From assembly GCA_036971715.1 (NCBI GenBank), contig JAVHJL010000005.1, positions 3,162,001 to 3,226,000 on the forward strand: DNA of 64,000 nt. Reading direction: 5' to 3'. Within the stretch, counting starts at the first letter, position 1. Every line of letters begins with the position of its first letter. The notes beneath the pieces are model-generated. The model was not told the DNA's origin and searched no databases. It worked only from the letters and a program-made list of their open reading frames with translations. Source of the stretch: Arthrobotrys musiformis. Its lineage: Eukaryota; Ascomycota; Orbiliomycetes; Orbiliales; Orbiliaceae. Positions 11,375 to 22,194 of this stretch are shown here, in pieces. Both the position numbers and the translations under genes were made by a program.

Positions 11375-11675
11375 CGCGGCCAGGGTGATGTTCAACTGGT
11401 GAGGCTCGAACGGTGTAGTGGATGTGATATCGTGAGGCTAGCCGGCTGTAAGATGGTAATATTCTTAGAAAGATGAGCCTCCCAATAGTAAAGATAGCAG
11501 CAAACAACTCAAACGCAGCAATGAAAAGGTAAAATATATCTTTAAAAAAGTTGAAAAAGATGACAACCTCAAAGTTATTGAGATATAAACCACCCTTCTC
11601 GATCAATTGATCGAGGAGGAAGCGGGGTGATATGGGTTGTTGGTTTTGATCGTAATTGGCTCGTCTCGAAGCCAA
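11337..11675 (-). pseudogene. Hydrophobic frame, possible decayed relative of the A/B/C family
   Basis: An open frame of 112 codons with no ATG; its first codon would be TTG and no Met occurs inside. It encodes a strongly hydrophobic run (FEVVIFFNFFKDIFYLFIAA and beyond, residues about 36-70) followed by a basic tail. The hydrophobic part recalls exon 2 of copies A and C, especially KFSLLIFFDTLISTLTE of copy C, but the signature ANSTLTDW is absent. A TATAAATG sequence lies about 200 bp upstream, but I could not find a first exon that splices in frame. It is either a broken family member or an exon of a gene whose start I failed to place. Confidence 0.3.
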
Positions 11676-14600
11676 GTAATTGGTGTAAAAGGCAGTTGAA
11701 GTTTCAAAATTTGCGAAACATCGACAAGAAAAGGATAGGTACTTGATTATAAGTATTTATCTTGTTATCCCTAAAGGTGGGTTTTTCGACTCAGAGAGGG
11801 GGGGGAATGGTATAGAATCGAGGAGATAGAGAGAAAGCTAAGGAAGTGGCATCGGGAGACGGAGGGGGGCATTTATAGACGTCGCCATTGCATTGCATTC
11901 TGATTCGTTAGAACCGAAAAAAGTTACTGATTTTGTATTGACGTATATATCATGGCTAAAAAAGCAAAATCACCAGAGGTGAGGGTATTGGCGCAAGTGA
12001 GACAACAAACTGACAGGAAAAAGAAAATATTCAGAAAAAGTGGCAAAACAACCCTACCCGAGATGATATCGTGAATGGACTGCGGGGCATGAACAAGCCG
12101 TGGGAGGATAAATGTGCAGCGTGAGCTGCCATGCCGTGTTCCGCAGCTGAGTCGTTGGTGAAGGAACTTCCTTTCCTTATCGATAAGATCACTGCAGACG
12201 CACATGACGTCCACCGATGCTCGGTTTCGAAACAGCATTCCCAGGCAATGCCTTTACCGATTTTGTTCCAGTACCCTCAATAGCCGGGTTACTGAGAGCA
12301 ATACGCAAAAGAACGAGAAAATACATATATTTGTATCTCTAAACGGTCTTTTATTCCAAGTCCTTTTAAGAGCCCGAAAAGAAAGAAGAGAAAGTGATAC
12401 AGGGTTAAGAAGATAAAAGCGGGCTGGAACAGATGGATACGGAGGAAAAGGGGAATTATAGGTTTCTAGCATATTTGAATCCCCATTGTTTGGACCTGAA
12501 TTTGAACTGTTGATCAATAGCATCTGGATGTCTTGCAACACACACCACCAAGCTGCAACACATTGCGGTGCGTTCGCTCCAGACCATTGCGGTGTCGGAC
12601 AGCCCAGTTCCGAGAACAGCTAGCCTTAGGTTTTCCAAGGGAAGTATCAAAAATAGGGTAATCAAAAATAAAAAAATAAAAAAAATAAAAAAAATGATAC
12701 ATACCGAAAGATGTATATATATAGATATAGGTATAATACACTCTTTCAAAGCTCCGTCCTACTTCTGAAAAGTGTTTTTGGGAAGAGCAAGGTCGCTATG
12801 GCTGATTGGTAGACTAATAAGGTCTTCCCTAACTAGCCGCTTATGCGACCGTGGCGGAATGAGAATGAGTAGATGCCCTTCGAAAGTTAGAGGATAAAGG
12901 ATAAAATAAAATATCTGATGTCTAATAGAAATTTTTCTTGGGATAGAGGAGAAAAAAATTGTTTCTAAGGGTATGGGGGGGTTATAAATCTTGAGCGGAC
13001 CCTGGGAACGAGACCAAGCGGGCTTCCTATGGGTTTGATGTTGAATCTGCTAAGCTTGACCTAGCCAGTCCCAGTCTCGGCACCTGCTAGTCTGGGGGTC
13101 GGCACCTGCGCACCGCGGGAGCAGCACTAGAACAGCCTGTGTTGTCAGCCAGTCCAGACTATGCCATAGTCTCGCCGGGGTGTTGCACAGTGCATGCATA
13201 GGTGAGCGCATGTGTGTGGGCAACGAATGGAAACAAAAAGCGTGGATGCAAGCAATCAAAGAACACAAATGTGCACACAAAACTTTCTTGAATCTGACTG
13301 CCGCTACCGACTGACGATTCTGAAATCTTTGGCCGAAACGAAAAAGAAGGGCACTGACACCGACTTTTGTTCACGATAATTTAAAACGACTGAGGCTATT
13401 AGAAATACCAAAAATTAAATAATACTCGAATCCGGGAAATCGTATTGTGTTTCGTGGCAAATAATCTGATAAAAAAATTAGTTTTAGTGATTTGTGCTTC
13501 TTTCCGCCTGGATGTATTGTGGATGGCAAGACTTGGATCGCGATCCTCGATCAGGTATTATCACGTGGTAATACATGCTCGGGAAGTCACGTGGGGTACA
13601 TTTTTAGGATGAGGCTCGACGTAGTGGAGAAAAAAATTCGCAGCCGAAGACTTTGGATCAGACCCTTTTGGCCTAAGTATGTCCTCTGTTTGGTTCGGGG
13701 CTAGCTTTGACAAACAGATCGAAAATGTTGCTTTCAACCCGCCAGCGAGTTGACACCGATGACGAAACATCACCGAATAACCACAAAAAAAAGCAGAGAA
13801 AGAGAAAAAATCTCACCTCCGGATGACAATTTGAAAACAGCCCCCTCAAAATCGTAGGATAAGGAATGAAATGCGGGGAAGGTTAGGAAGATGGGGAGAT
13901 TGTAGGAGCTGGCTGTATATATACTTGTAATTACGTAAATGAGTTGTTGAGTTGTGTTTGTTACGAGGGCCCTTCCTATTCGAGAAAGGAATGGACCCAG
14001 TTATAGGCAAGAGCCCGTCCCAGAAAACTATCCCAGACCTCTATAGCCCTGGCAAAGCTAGCTCTGCAGGTCTGTATGAATTTTGGAAAGCTTAAAGGGC
14101 CTTTGGTATAGGAGCACAAGATAAGATAGGACAAAAGAGTAATGAGTTGGCATAGGGGAAGGATGGGAACCTCTTGGTTTGGTCTGTCAAAGAAGATGGG
14201 GAGAAGTGGCTGCTTAAATATTAAAACTGAGCTGAGATCTGGTAGGCAAGTATAAATTTATAAATTTCTCAGGGTCTTGGGTTTGGTTAATAAGGACCGT
14301 GGCCATACCGTCTGAACCACCCCAGTTCGGTGAGGGACCAGGTTGTAGTTCAGCGTCTCCTATGTTACAACATTTGTGTTCCAGATTTAGCTTAGTTTGC
14401 CAAGATTAGCAATGGATAGAATGGTGGGGCTTGCTATTGGCCGTAAGCCGAGCCAAGGCGGGAAGGTTGTGGAGTTCAGTTGCAAAAAGTTAGCTCCATG
14501 AAAGGCTCCAATCCCTCCTCGTGGCACTAAGGCCAAAGCACAGGCATGATAAGCTCATTTGCGTCATTGGGATCACTTTACAACATTATTTCCCACAGAC

Positions 14601-15335
14601 CAGTGCATGGCCCCTGTCAACTGCAGATTGTCAACCTGTGCATAATAGACGATTAGAGATGATCAGCTAGCTGGGGCTGGTGATCAAATGTCTGTGTGTG
14701 GCTGATGACTCATGTGGCGGGTGTTTTCGGATACGAAATCCAACAGCCTGCCGCTGCATCGGTGGGATCGATGCAGCGCATGTGCATGCAAATGTGGTGA
14801 CGAACGACACGACTTGCAGTGATTCAAGGCTAGAGTTGCAGGGCAAACGACGTTGCATAGCAGGAACGAACCGCGGGTAGAAGAAAAAAAGAGAGAAGAA
14901 AAGTTTACCTTCAAATTGTCTCGTCGCTGCCTTAGTTACCGCTAATCGTTTTCTTCTTAAAAGCCGGAACCGTGGGGGTAGGCGAAAAGTCAATCGTGAG
15001 GAGATTGAGACTTTGGAATTCGAATAGACTCGAGCTCTATAGTCCCAGCTAGCCAATTCTTTTGACCTTTGAGAATTCTCGGTAGGGAAAATCTTCTCGC
15101 AGTTTGTCATTTATTGAGATCCCTACGCGAGTATGTACACTTCACTTACTACAGTACTAGAGATTCAATACGTACCGGTACCGCGGAGTCCTGATTATGA
15201 TTGTAGCCTTTGGTATCTACCGATCGATTCTTCTATTTTGGAGACATGGGACGAAAATCTCGTTCAAAGCAGCAGTATGCCAGTCAAGAGATAGCGAATT
15301 TGTCTTATACCGCCAGTCTCGTCGCGAGAACTTGG

Positions 15336-15338
<3 letters not shown>

Positions 15339-15368
<30 letters not shown>
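15339..15368 (+). repeat. TA microsatellite, 15 units
   Basis: Thirty bases of uninterrupted TA dinucleotide. Confidence 0.95.
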
Positions 15369-15369
<1 letters not shown>

Positions 15370-16022
15370 GTAAGGGACAAAAAATGCAAATGCGTATTGC
15401 AATAGCTGACAAATATCTTGTGAACTTGCACCAGAAGGATAGATATACAAAGTACGAGTGAAGATAAGATACTATCGTGAGTCTGAGTCTGTAGATGAGT
15501 CTGAAGAGCGGAAAAGGGCTTGTTTATATAGATTCAATAGCTACGAGTCTACCTCAAGGCTAGCCTGTCAGCTCCCTCGGTTGAGTGGACTCGGTAGCTT
15601 TGTTCCTGCCTGGTGCGCTCGATAGCCAAGAACTTGTTACCGTCTTCTCAAGGAATTACCCAGCAGATGAGAGTATCTGTACCTTCGTCAATCATAACTT
15701 GTAACCAAAGCCCAATGTGACATTCAACCTTCGGAGGTAACCCCGCAGATACGCTTTTAAATTTTTTTTGTTTTTTTGACTCTAGCTATAGCTATGAGAA
15801 ATAATGCCCCTGCAGTTCCAACCGTTGTCAAAGGAGGGTCGCCGAGACTAGTTCTGTTCGTGTCAAACCGTAAACCAGATGTTACTGGTCAGATTTGTGT
15901 TGCAAGATATTTTTTATGCATGCCGGCTTCAGTTCATTCAAGTTGGCCGCCTGGCATCGAGGCTAGCTTCAAACGAAGCGAAGGTATCCCTAGCCTCGAA
16001 TCTAAGGTATCTGGCGGCTGGT

Positions 16023-16065
16023 GCACCGAAACAGGCCCAAGACAATTCTGGAAAATGGCCTGGCT
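16023..16065 (+). repeat. Dispersed repeat, copy 2 of 2
   Basis: The plus-strand partner of 8791-8833, 41 of 43 identical and in inverted orientation relative to it. It is followed by ACGAGACTAGG, one of several such motifs nearby. Confidence 0.8.
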
Positions 16066-16282
16066 ACGAGACTAGGTTAGTCTGATTCCAGAACTGTTTT
16101 CGAGGCTAGTCTTGCATCCCAACTACGTACAGATACGTGCATAGAAAACCCGCAATCTAGTCTGCTGCGGGCAACAGCGACTTAAGAAATTTGGGGTCCT
16201 CTTTGGATCGGTGGGTAGCGGTGCTGAGCTTAAACGCAAATAATAGTGCCCTGTCTCTTTGCTTGACTTGTATATAGTGACA

Positions 16283-16350
16283 TCAGAGGCGGGTTGGAGT
16301 CAGAGGCGGGTTGGAATCAGAGGCGGGTTGGAATCAGAGGCGGGTTGGAA
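16283..16350 (+). repeat. Tandem repeat, four 17-bp units
   Basis: The unit TCAGAGGCGGGTTGGAA is repeated four times head to tail; the first copy ends in G instead of A. The high similarity between units suggests recent expansion. It is not inside a gene that I can support. Confidence 0.95.
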
Positions 16351-18336
16351 TGATAGAGAGTCGTGTATACGAGACTGTGCCTTAGGGTTCCCTGAACCCT
16401 AGTTGATTCTGGGCTCTCCTAGCATAATTTTATAATTTATTACCGGTCGACATATGTCGCTATATCAGCTTCGTAGCTAATATTATCGACATGTATCCCA
16501 CCTCCACCACTTTTCGAAAAGACTTCTTCTTATTTAGTGGTTGCGGACAGGTGGGATGAAACTGGCTCAAGAGGATCTTCAAAAAAAAAAATTGAGAGAA
16601 AGGGACGATACTTGCTTGACTTTGATTCGTTTCTGATAACATGGTTCAACATTATATGTCGATTGAGCCGTTCGTGGCGTCGTGAAGCACGAAGGCGGAG
16701 TAGGTAGGAGGTGCATCAGCGGGCTGTCTTGCAATTTGTCCAAACCGACTCGCGGAGGGTACAGTTGGTTCCTGCACTAGAAAACTGGTCAGCCGACGTC
16801 CGACCTCAAACGACCCATCATTTGAATGTCGCCTGTAGTAATGCAATGCAATGCAGTGCGAACTCGGCTTATTTACTCCCCACGGTTCCTATAGCCATAA
16901 CTTCGTCATTCGAACGGCTAGATGCAATGTCATGATCTGAGGGCCCCACGATTACCCACTTTGTTTTATCAAATTGATTTCCTTTTTGTTTTTGTGATTC
17001 TTTCATTGCTGAAAGCCTATTAAAATTCCGGTCTCGCGGGCCAGCCACGCCGCGGAAGTGTTACTATAACCTTTCGAATTTGGCATCCACCTTTCCTTTT
17101 TCTTCTCCTTTTGGCCCGCCAGACATCACATCATGACATCGAAGAGTCAGTGGGGTCTAGTTTCTCGAATCGATTGCCAATCGGAAAATAAGGAGGGTGG
17201 AGCCATATGAACCGTCTTTTAACTAGCAGCGCTGTACTGTGGCCAAGTTAACTCGACAGTACGAATCGGCGAGATCAGCCCATAGGAGGGCAACGGCGTA
17301 AATATCGTGAGTATCGGTGAGCAGAGCCACACACGCATAATGGTAATCCCTAGATGTGTCGATACCTATCTAGATACATATAATTATCTCCTTAAATATG
17401 CACGTACATACATGTAATATATAAAAAAAAAAAAACACGTCGATCGCTTTAAAATATGCTGCTTCGAAATATGTCGCTCCGCAGGTCACCTTACGGAGTG
17501 TGACCCCGAGACGACGATCCACCAGTGGCTTGCTTGGTTTTTCGGACAAACATTGCAGACCTTTGAATGCGCTGGAGTCGTTGGAATCGTTGGAGCCGCA
17601 GAGACGCAGCCCCATTGGTCGCATTCGCACCTTTGCTTTTTTTTTTTCACAAGGCTTGTGATTTCTGGAAGTACATACCTACCCCTCTCTTTAGCTATGC
17701 AGTTTTCAAAATCTCTCTTTCCTCGGATAGTTACATTGATAAAGCCTTTTTGGATTGGAGCGGGGGGACCATGCCGGCTGGGTATGCATATATGCGAATT
17801 TGGCCCCAGTTGTGGACTTGCTATGCATATAGGTGGGGAGTTCCGGGTCTCGACACACTAGTCCAACTTAACGCTCCTTTTGGTCGTCGCACCGATGCAA
17901 TGGTTATAGTACGATACGTACTGATCTAATAGCGCACTCCGAAGGGCGGAGGTTGTTCGGATCTCAAAACTACATACATTGCCTCAGATAATATACACGC
18001 ACGCATGGGAAAAAAGTCGGCCTATTGTACCCTGGAATCGAGACTAATTATACCATACAGCATGCAACGGGAAAGTCTTGAATCGTTGACTTGATCCTAG
18101 TGTTAGTCACCAGTTATGTCCTGGTTGTGGTCATCATCAAAGCGACTTATTGGATACGCCGGCTCGACTCCCAAACTAAGTAGCCACAGTGCGGTGTAGA
18201 GAACTGTACGAGTCTTCGGCGGCGGCATCTTCGTCGTGGATCTTTTTCGCTTTTGTCCCCTGCACGTTTACTGATTCCTCCTGCGCGAGTCGTTTTGTGT
18301 TCTGTCCTTTCCTTCGGTGTGTTTTTTCGCTTGTAG

Positions 18337-18342
<6 letters not shown>

Positions 18343-18369
<27 letters not shown>
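18343..18369 (+). repeat. Poly(T) tract
   Basis: A run of 27 T. It explains the poly-Lys and poly-Phe open frames around it, which are not genes. Confidence 0.95.
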
Positions 18370-21060
18370 CTTGACAAGGAAATTGGGGAGTAGAGGAATG
18401 AAGGGACCAAAGCTTGGGGCTCTGTAATGCTCCTGCTGATGATCTGGTGTTTAGACCTAGATCTCGTGGATATTACTCTACGCTAATTTTGGGGGGAGCT
18501 GGACCCTCAATACATGCGGGCACTATAATATTATTTTGAGAAGCAACAGATATCAATTTTACGAGTCTGATTATCTCGTATTTTCTATTCTAGGGCTGGG
18601 TTCGAGATGAGTGTTCCGAGGATATTTTTGCTTTTACATGTACCTGTCCTTTTGTCAAATGGAACTGTAGATTGATTGATATAGGCTTATATATTCTATG
18701 CGGGCCCGTTGAATGATCGCAACCTCAGCAATGCTGCTTTTCGGAGCTTAAAGCTAGCTCAGTAGACTCCTGCCCCGGTGGGTTCGCCGAATAGATATTT
18801 CCTTCCACTTAGCTCGCGATTGATATCACAAAATTGTACAAGGTATTAAGCGCAGATACGGGGGTCGGCGTATTGTTGGGGGTTGAACTTTGCCGACTGT
18901 AGCGCCATACGAGCCTGCGAGGTAAATATGTGACTAGGCCGACAAGCACCTTATGATCAAAAAGTATAGATAAGTCGGCGAGGGGGTAGCAAAGTGGGCA
19001 TGACCTGGGTGCGAGACATGAGATTTGCGGGGTGCTTGGAACCGAAAGCCGGGGGTATCGTGGTTGAGGGGGTATTGCGATAAAAAGCTATTTGAACTTA
19101 TTATTTCGGTCACTTCGATAATGAATCCCTTCCCCGTGGCAACGCTTGTCATTGCTGGCGGCTCGTTTGTAGTATCCTGGAATCCATGGAGTCTCTCGTT
19201 CCTAGCTTTGGTGGACCTCAGCTCGTTTGATTATCTTCTAGCCTCGAATCCTGATTATCTTCCTAGCCATTTATAATCGTAATTGCATGCAAGCGATATA
19301 TTTCACAAGGACAAGGGCGCATTACGGCAAAGTATTTTTTCTCCCAGGTAAGGGTCAATGAACGTATTAGTCGAGGTCCCTAGGCCCTGGCTTTACCTAC
19401 CTTTGCCTCACATTAGTCTTGTACCCGGGCGCCGCAGCGGCTTCCGTACTTGCTAGGGAGATGTGCGAATTTGAGGGTGTTGATGACTTTGTATTTGTTT
19501 AGGCATAGAATAAATCATGGCGGTAGGCGCTTCGCTCCGTTGACAAGAGTCGTTTGGTTTAAATTTCCTTGATGTCGCATACATACTACCCAGAACGAAC
19601 TTTTTGGTGTCATAGGAACCTGGTGGATAGCCTCTCCTGCGCATCCCGTGATCGATTATATTATGGGCCTGGGTTCTTCCAAAGCTGCCGTGCTAGAAGC
19701 CGCGGTGATAATGGTGCGAAGGGCACCCGTCACCGATCCAACTAGGCTAGAAGTTCATAGAAATCTGTCGACAGGATCGTTTTTGTTCCTGGAGTTTTGT
19801 TATGTTGCGTGTCACTGCGTGGTGGTTGCCATGGCTAGCTGCGCAAATGTTGGATTTCGTGAATTATTCATATATTCGGGGCTTTGTATGAAAATGGAGA
19901 GGTTTCGAAGCTCATGTCGTGGGAAAGATTGATATGTTTGACAGAATCCGACAGCTTTGAATTTTTGTTGGATATATGACGCCTTGTGCCAAAATTTTCG
20001 AAAAGGAGTGAGCTCAAAATTTAGGAGGAAAAAAGGATTTCAGGAGAACTCTGTGTGTGAAGGAATGGGAGGAAGAATATATTAAAACAGGGTGGGAGAA
20101 AGTTCAAGCCAAATAGTCGAAAGAGGGGTAAACCTACTGAACCGGTGGGGCTGAATCGAACGCCTCATTTTCGAAATTTTCAAACCGTGCAGGTATGCGT
20201 CTCCGAATCCACAAATCAAGTTTGCTTTGAAGGGACAATACAGCAGATTATCCCGCTTCAACACGAGGCTGTGGATTTTTAGAAACTGCATGCGTAGTAC
20301 TATAGTGTTTGCAGCGTGTGCCTTGGGTTATACATCATATTAATTTGCATTGCATTGTTCACAGGCGAGACCTTGCCTAATCACTGTATACTGTAGCATT
20401 ATTAGCTAGGACCACAGTCATATTGACTTAATAGTTCAAGTCTAATATAATTATCTAATTAGTGGGGCTCTGAAATATATACGGACCACCTTAGGCGGCC
20501 CTAGGCCTGGAACGAGGTCAGTTTAATCCTAAATTCTCTCCTTGTAAACTTTACTAAAGCGGGTGTAAGTAAAATCAAATAACTGCGGCCTTAAATTTTG
20601 TAACTCGTGCGAAGGTGATAAGAATATTAATTTACATGACCAGCATAATTTTCGTAGCCAACGGAATCGGAATACAAAGCTTTATTTGGCAATTTAAATT
20701 CAAACAAAATAATACCAAAAAATACAGTATGTAGGTTGGGGGGTATTTTAAATTTTGAATTTCGTTTTCGGGACTGGTGCAGTGGAACAGGTTGATCGTG
20801 GGGTGTATATTGAGGTTCAATGCCGCCTTCTGATATTCCTTGAAAGGGTTAAGCGCTCAAGCTCCCAGAACAGGTGTTACCGCCTTACTTTTTATTTCTC
20901 GGGTTCTCCTAGCATCAATTATCTCGCAATGTTGAAAGGATTGTAATCTTTGATGTTGGCTTTAATGGCTTCCCCGCTCGTTTTGAACGGCCCTAGAGCC
21001 TAATACATTTGCAGCCCGTGTTCGAATGTTCACAAGCTAGCACCGGGGTTTCTTGGTCAT

Positions 21061-22077
21061 TTATTGCGTCAGCGATTTTTTGTAGCCCAGTAAACCACTG
21101 CTTGCATAGAGGCCGGCGAGAAATCCGAGTGAGTCCCAGAGATCTCCGCGATCGTTATCGCCAACATCCGGACCCTGAAAGTAATATGGAGACCCATATG
21201 TATCAGGACTGCTAAACTGGAATGCCGCTGGATTGAATTTATCGATTTCATTAGGAAATGGGTCGGAGGAGAACCCTTTGATTGAAGGGGGATGATAGCT
21301 GCCGAGCGCACCCCCCCGGGACCCGTGGCTAGAACCTGATTTGGCGCCACCATTTTTGGATCCCGTTTTTGTTGACTCTGCGCCCTGACCGGCACCTGCT
21401 CGAACCCCAGACTTCCCTTTAGGATCATCTATATCTATTTCAATTAGGCAATAGCACCCTGTCATAAGTACGTTATCCAGCAAACAGTTAGCAAAGATAC
21501 AACTATAGATATATAGAGTTTTCTATTTTCAATGGGGGGTGGGTTGCGTACCAAGGTAATATTTACACAAATTTACAGTTTCTTGAGGGCACGGATTGTG
21601 GTTCACAGGGATTGAGTCGGTGCTTCCTGGGGGCGTCCACCGAAGTGGGTTTACGGTTAATTCAAGGGTACCCGGATCGCATAGGCATTGTCTGCATGCA
21701 TATGTAGCATCCTCCGCTCTATGTAGAGCCCAATCTCGACCTTGTTGGGCTTCGACCCCTTCGAGGTGGTTCATTCGCCTTGCATTAAGCTCACCGGCGA
21801 GCAAATCAGCATGTTCAATACGACGCCCGGGACCTTGCTCCAGGATTACTTCTGGATCATCGCAGACTATCTGGATGTCAGTTCAAAACGATCTGAGCTC
21901 CCCTACCCGCGGGGCTAGGACGTGCGTAACAGGTGGGGAGGCTTGATCCTGAGGTCCCTCGTCCTTGGCTTGGGCTACTTCCGCAATGTTTTGCATGGGC
22001 GCGCCTGCCACGTGTATGATATTGACGACCGAACACAGAAATAGGACTAGTTGTGGAATCGAAAATGATGAATGCAT
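21061..22077 (-). CDS. Secreted Cys-patterned, Gly/Ser-rich protein (287 aa, 3 exons)
   Basis: Exons at 22077-21931, 21870-21552 and 21458-21061, with introns of 60 and 93 bp. The start at 22077 gives a clear signal peptide (SIPQLVLFLCSVVNIIHVAG) and lies about 115 bp below a TATAAA box; an upstream in-frame ATG at 22167 would bury the signal. The mature protein has two cysteine groups: C-x2-C-x-C at residues 108, 111 and 113 (YACRQCLCD) and C-x7-C-x5-C-x-C at 143, 151, 157 and 159 (ending GCYCLIE). The second group is created by joining exons 2 and 3, which supports the splice. A Gly/Ser/Lys-rich low-complexity region follows (about 170-205), then an aromatic tail. It is probably a disulfide-stabilised secreted protein of the effector-like class; no named family recognised. 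The donor of intron 1 (GTTACG) is non-optimal. Confidence 0.68.
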
Positions 22078-22088
22078 TTCCCTAGATT

Positions 22089-22094
22089 TTCCTT
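22089..22094 (-). promoter_or_regulatory. TATA box for the Cys-patterned secreted gene
   Basis: TATAAA on the minus strand sits at 22094-22089. It is only 12-17 bp from the chosen ATG at 22077 if read as the nearest match, so the functional box is more likely the adjacent TATAAATT-containing stretch around 22189-22194, 112-117 bp upstream. I report the region with low weight because the exact element is uncertain. Confidence 0.15.
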
Positions 22095-22188
22095 TGGTAG
22101 GTTCAAACAAGGCCTCTAGTATGTTGACCGTGAAGTTTTTGGAGGATTGAAATTGTCCTATAGTCATTTATGGCGATCTGGCCCCAAA

Positions 22189-22194
22189 TTTATA
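22189..22194 (-). promoter_or_regulatory. TATAAA box upstream of the Cys-patterned secreted gene
   Basis: TATAAA on the minus strand, 112-117 bp upstream of the ATG at 22077 and only 22 bp above the alternative ATG at 22167. This favours the 22077 start. Confidence 0.45.

Larger units (their letters stand above)
11676..21060. other. Long gene-poor stretch with simple repeats
   Basis: About 9.4 kb without a supported gene. Open frames are all under 150 codons, overlap on both strands, and many come from homopolymers (for example around 12.5-12.75, 15.3 and 18.35 kb). Listed separately are a TA microsatellite, a 17-bp tandem repeat, a poly(T) tract and one copy of a dispersed repeat. Many short motifs of the type CGAGACTAG and TAGTCTCG are scattered through 15-18 kb. 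No transposase, reverse transcriptase or integrase signature is visible, so any element origin would be old. Confidence 0.5.

Noticed and set aside
12456..12768. Hydrophobic frames of Phe, Ile and Lys
   Set aside because: Derived from an AAAAATAAAA-type low-complexity tract at 12.65-12.70 kb.
18147..18410. Frames with poly-Lys or poly-Phe
   Set aside because: Translation of the 27-base poly(T) tract.
22078..22167. Upstream ATG at 22167 for the Cys-patterned secreted gene
   Set aside because: It would place 30 polar residues before the signal peptide and start only 22 bp below the TATAAA box.
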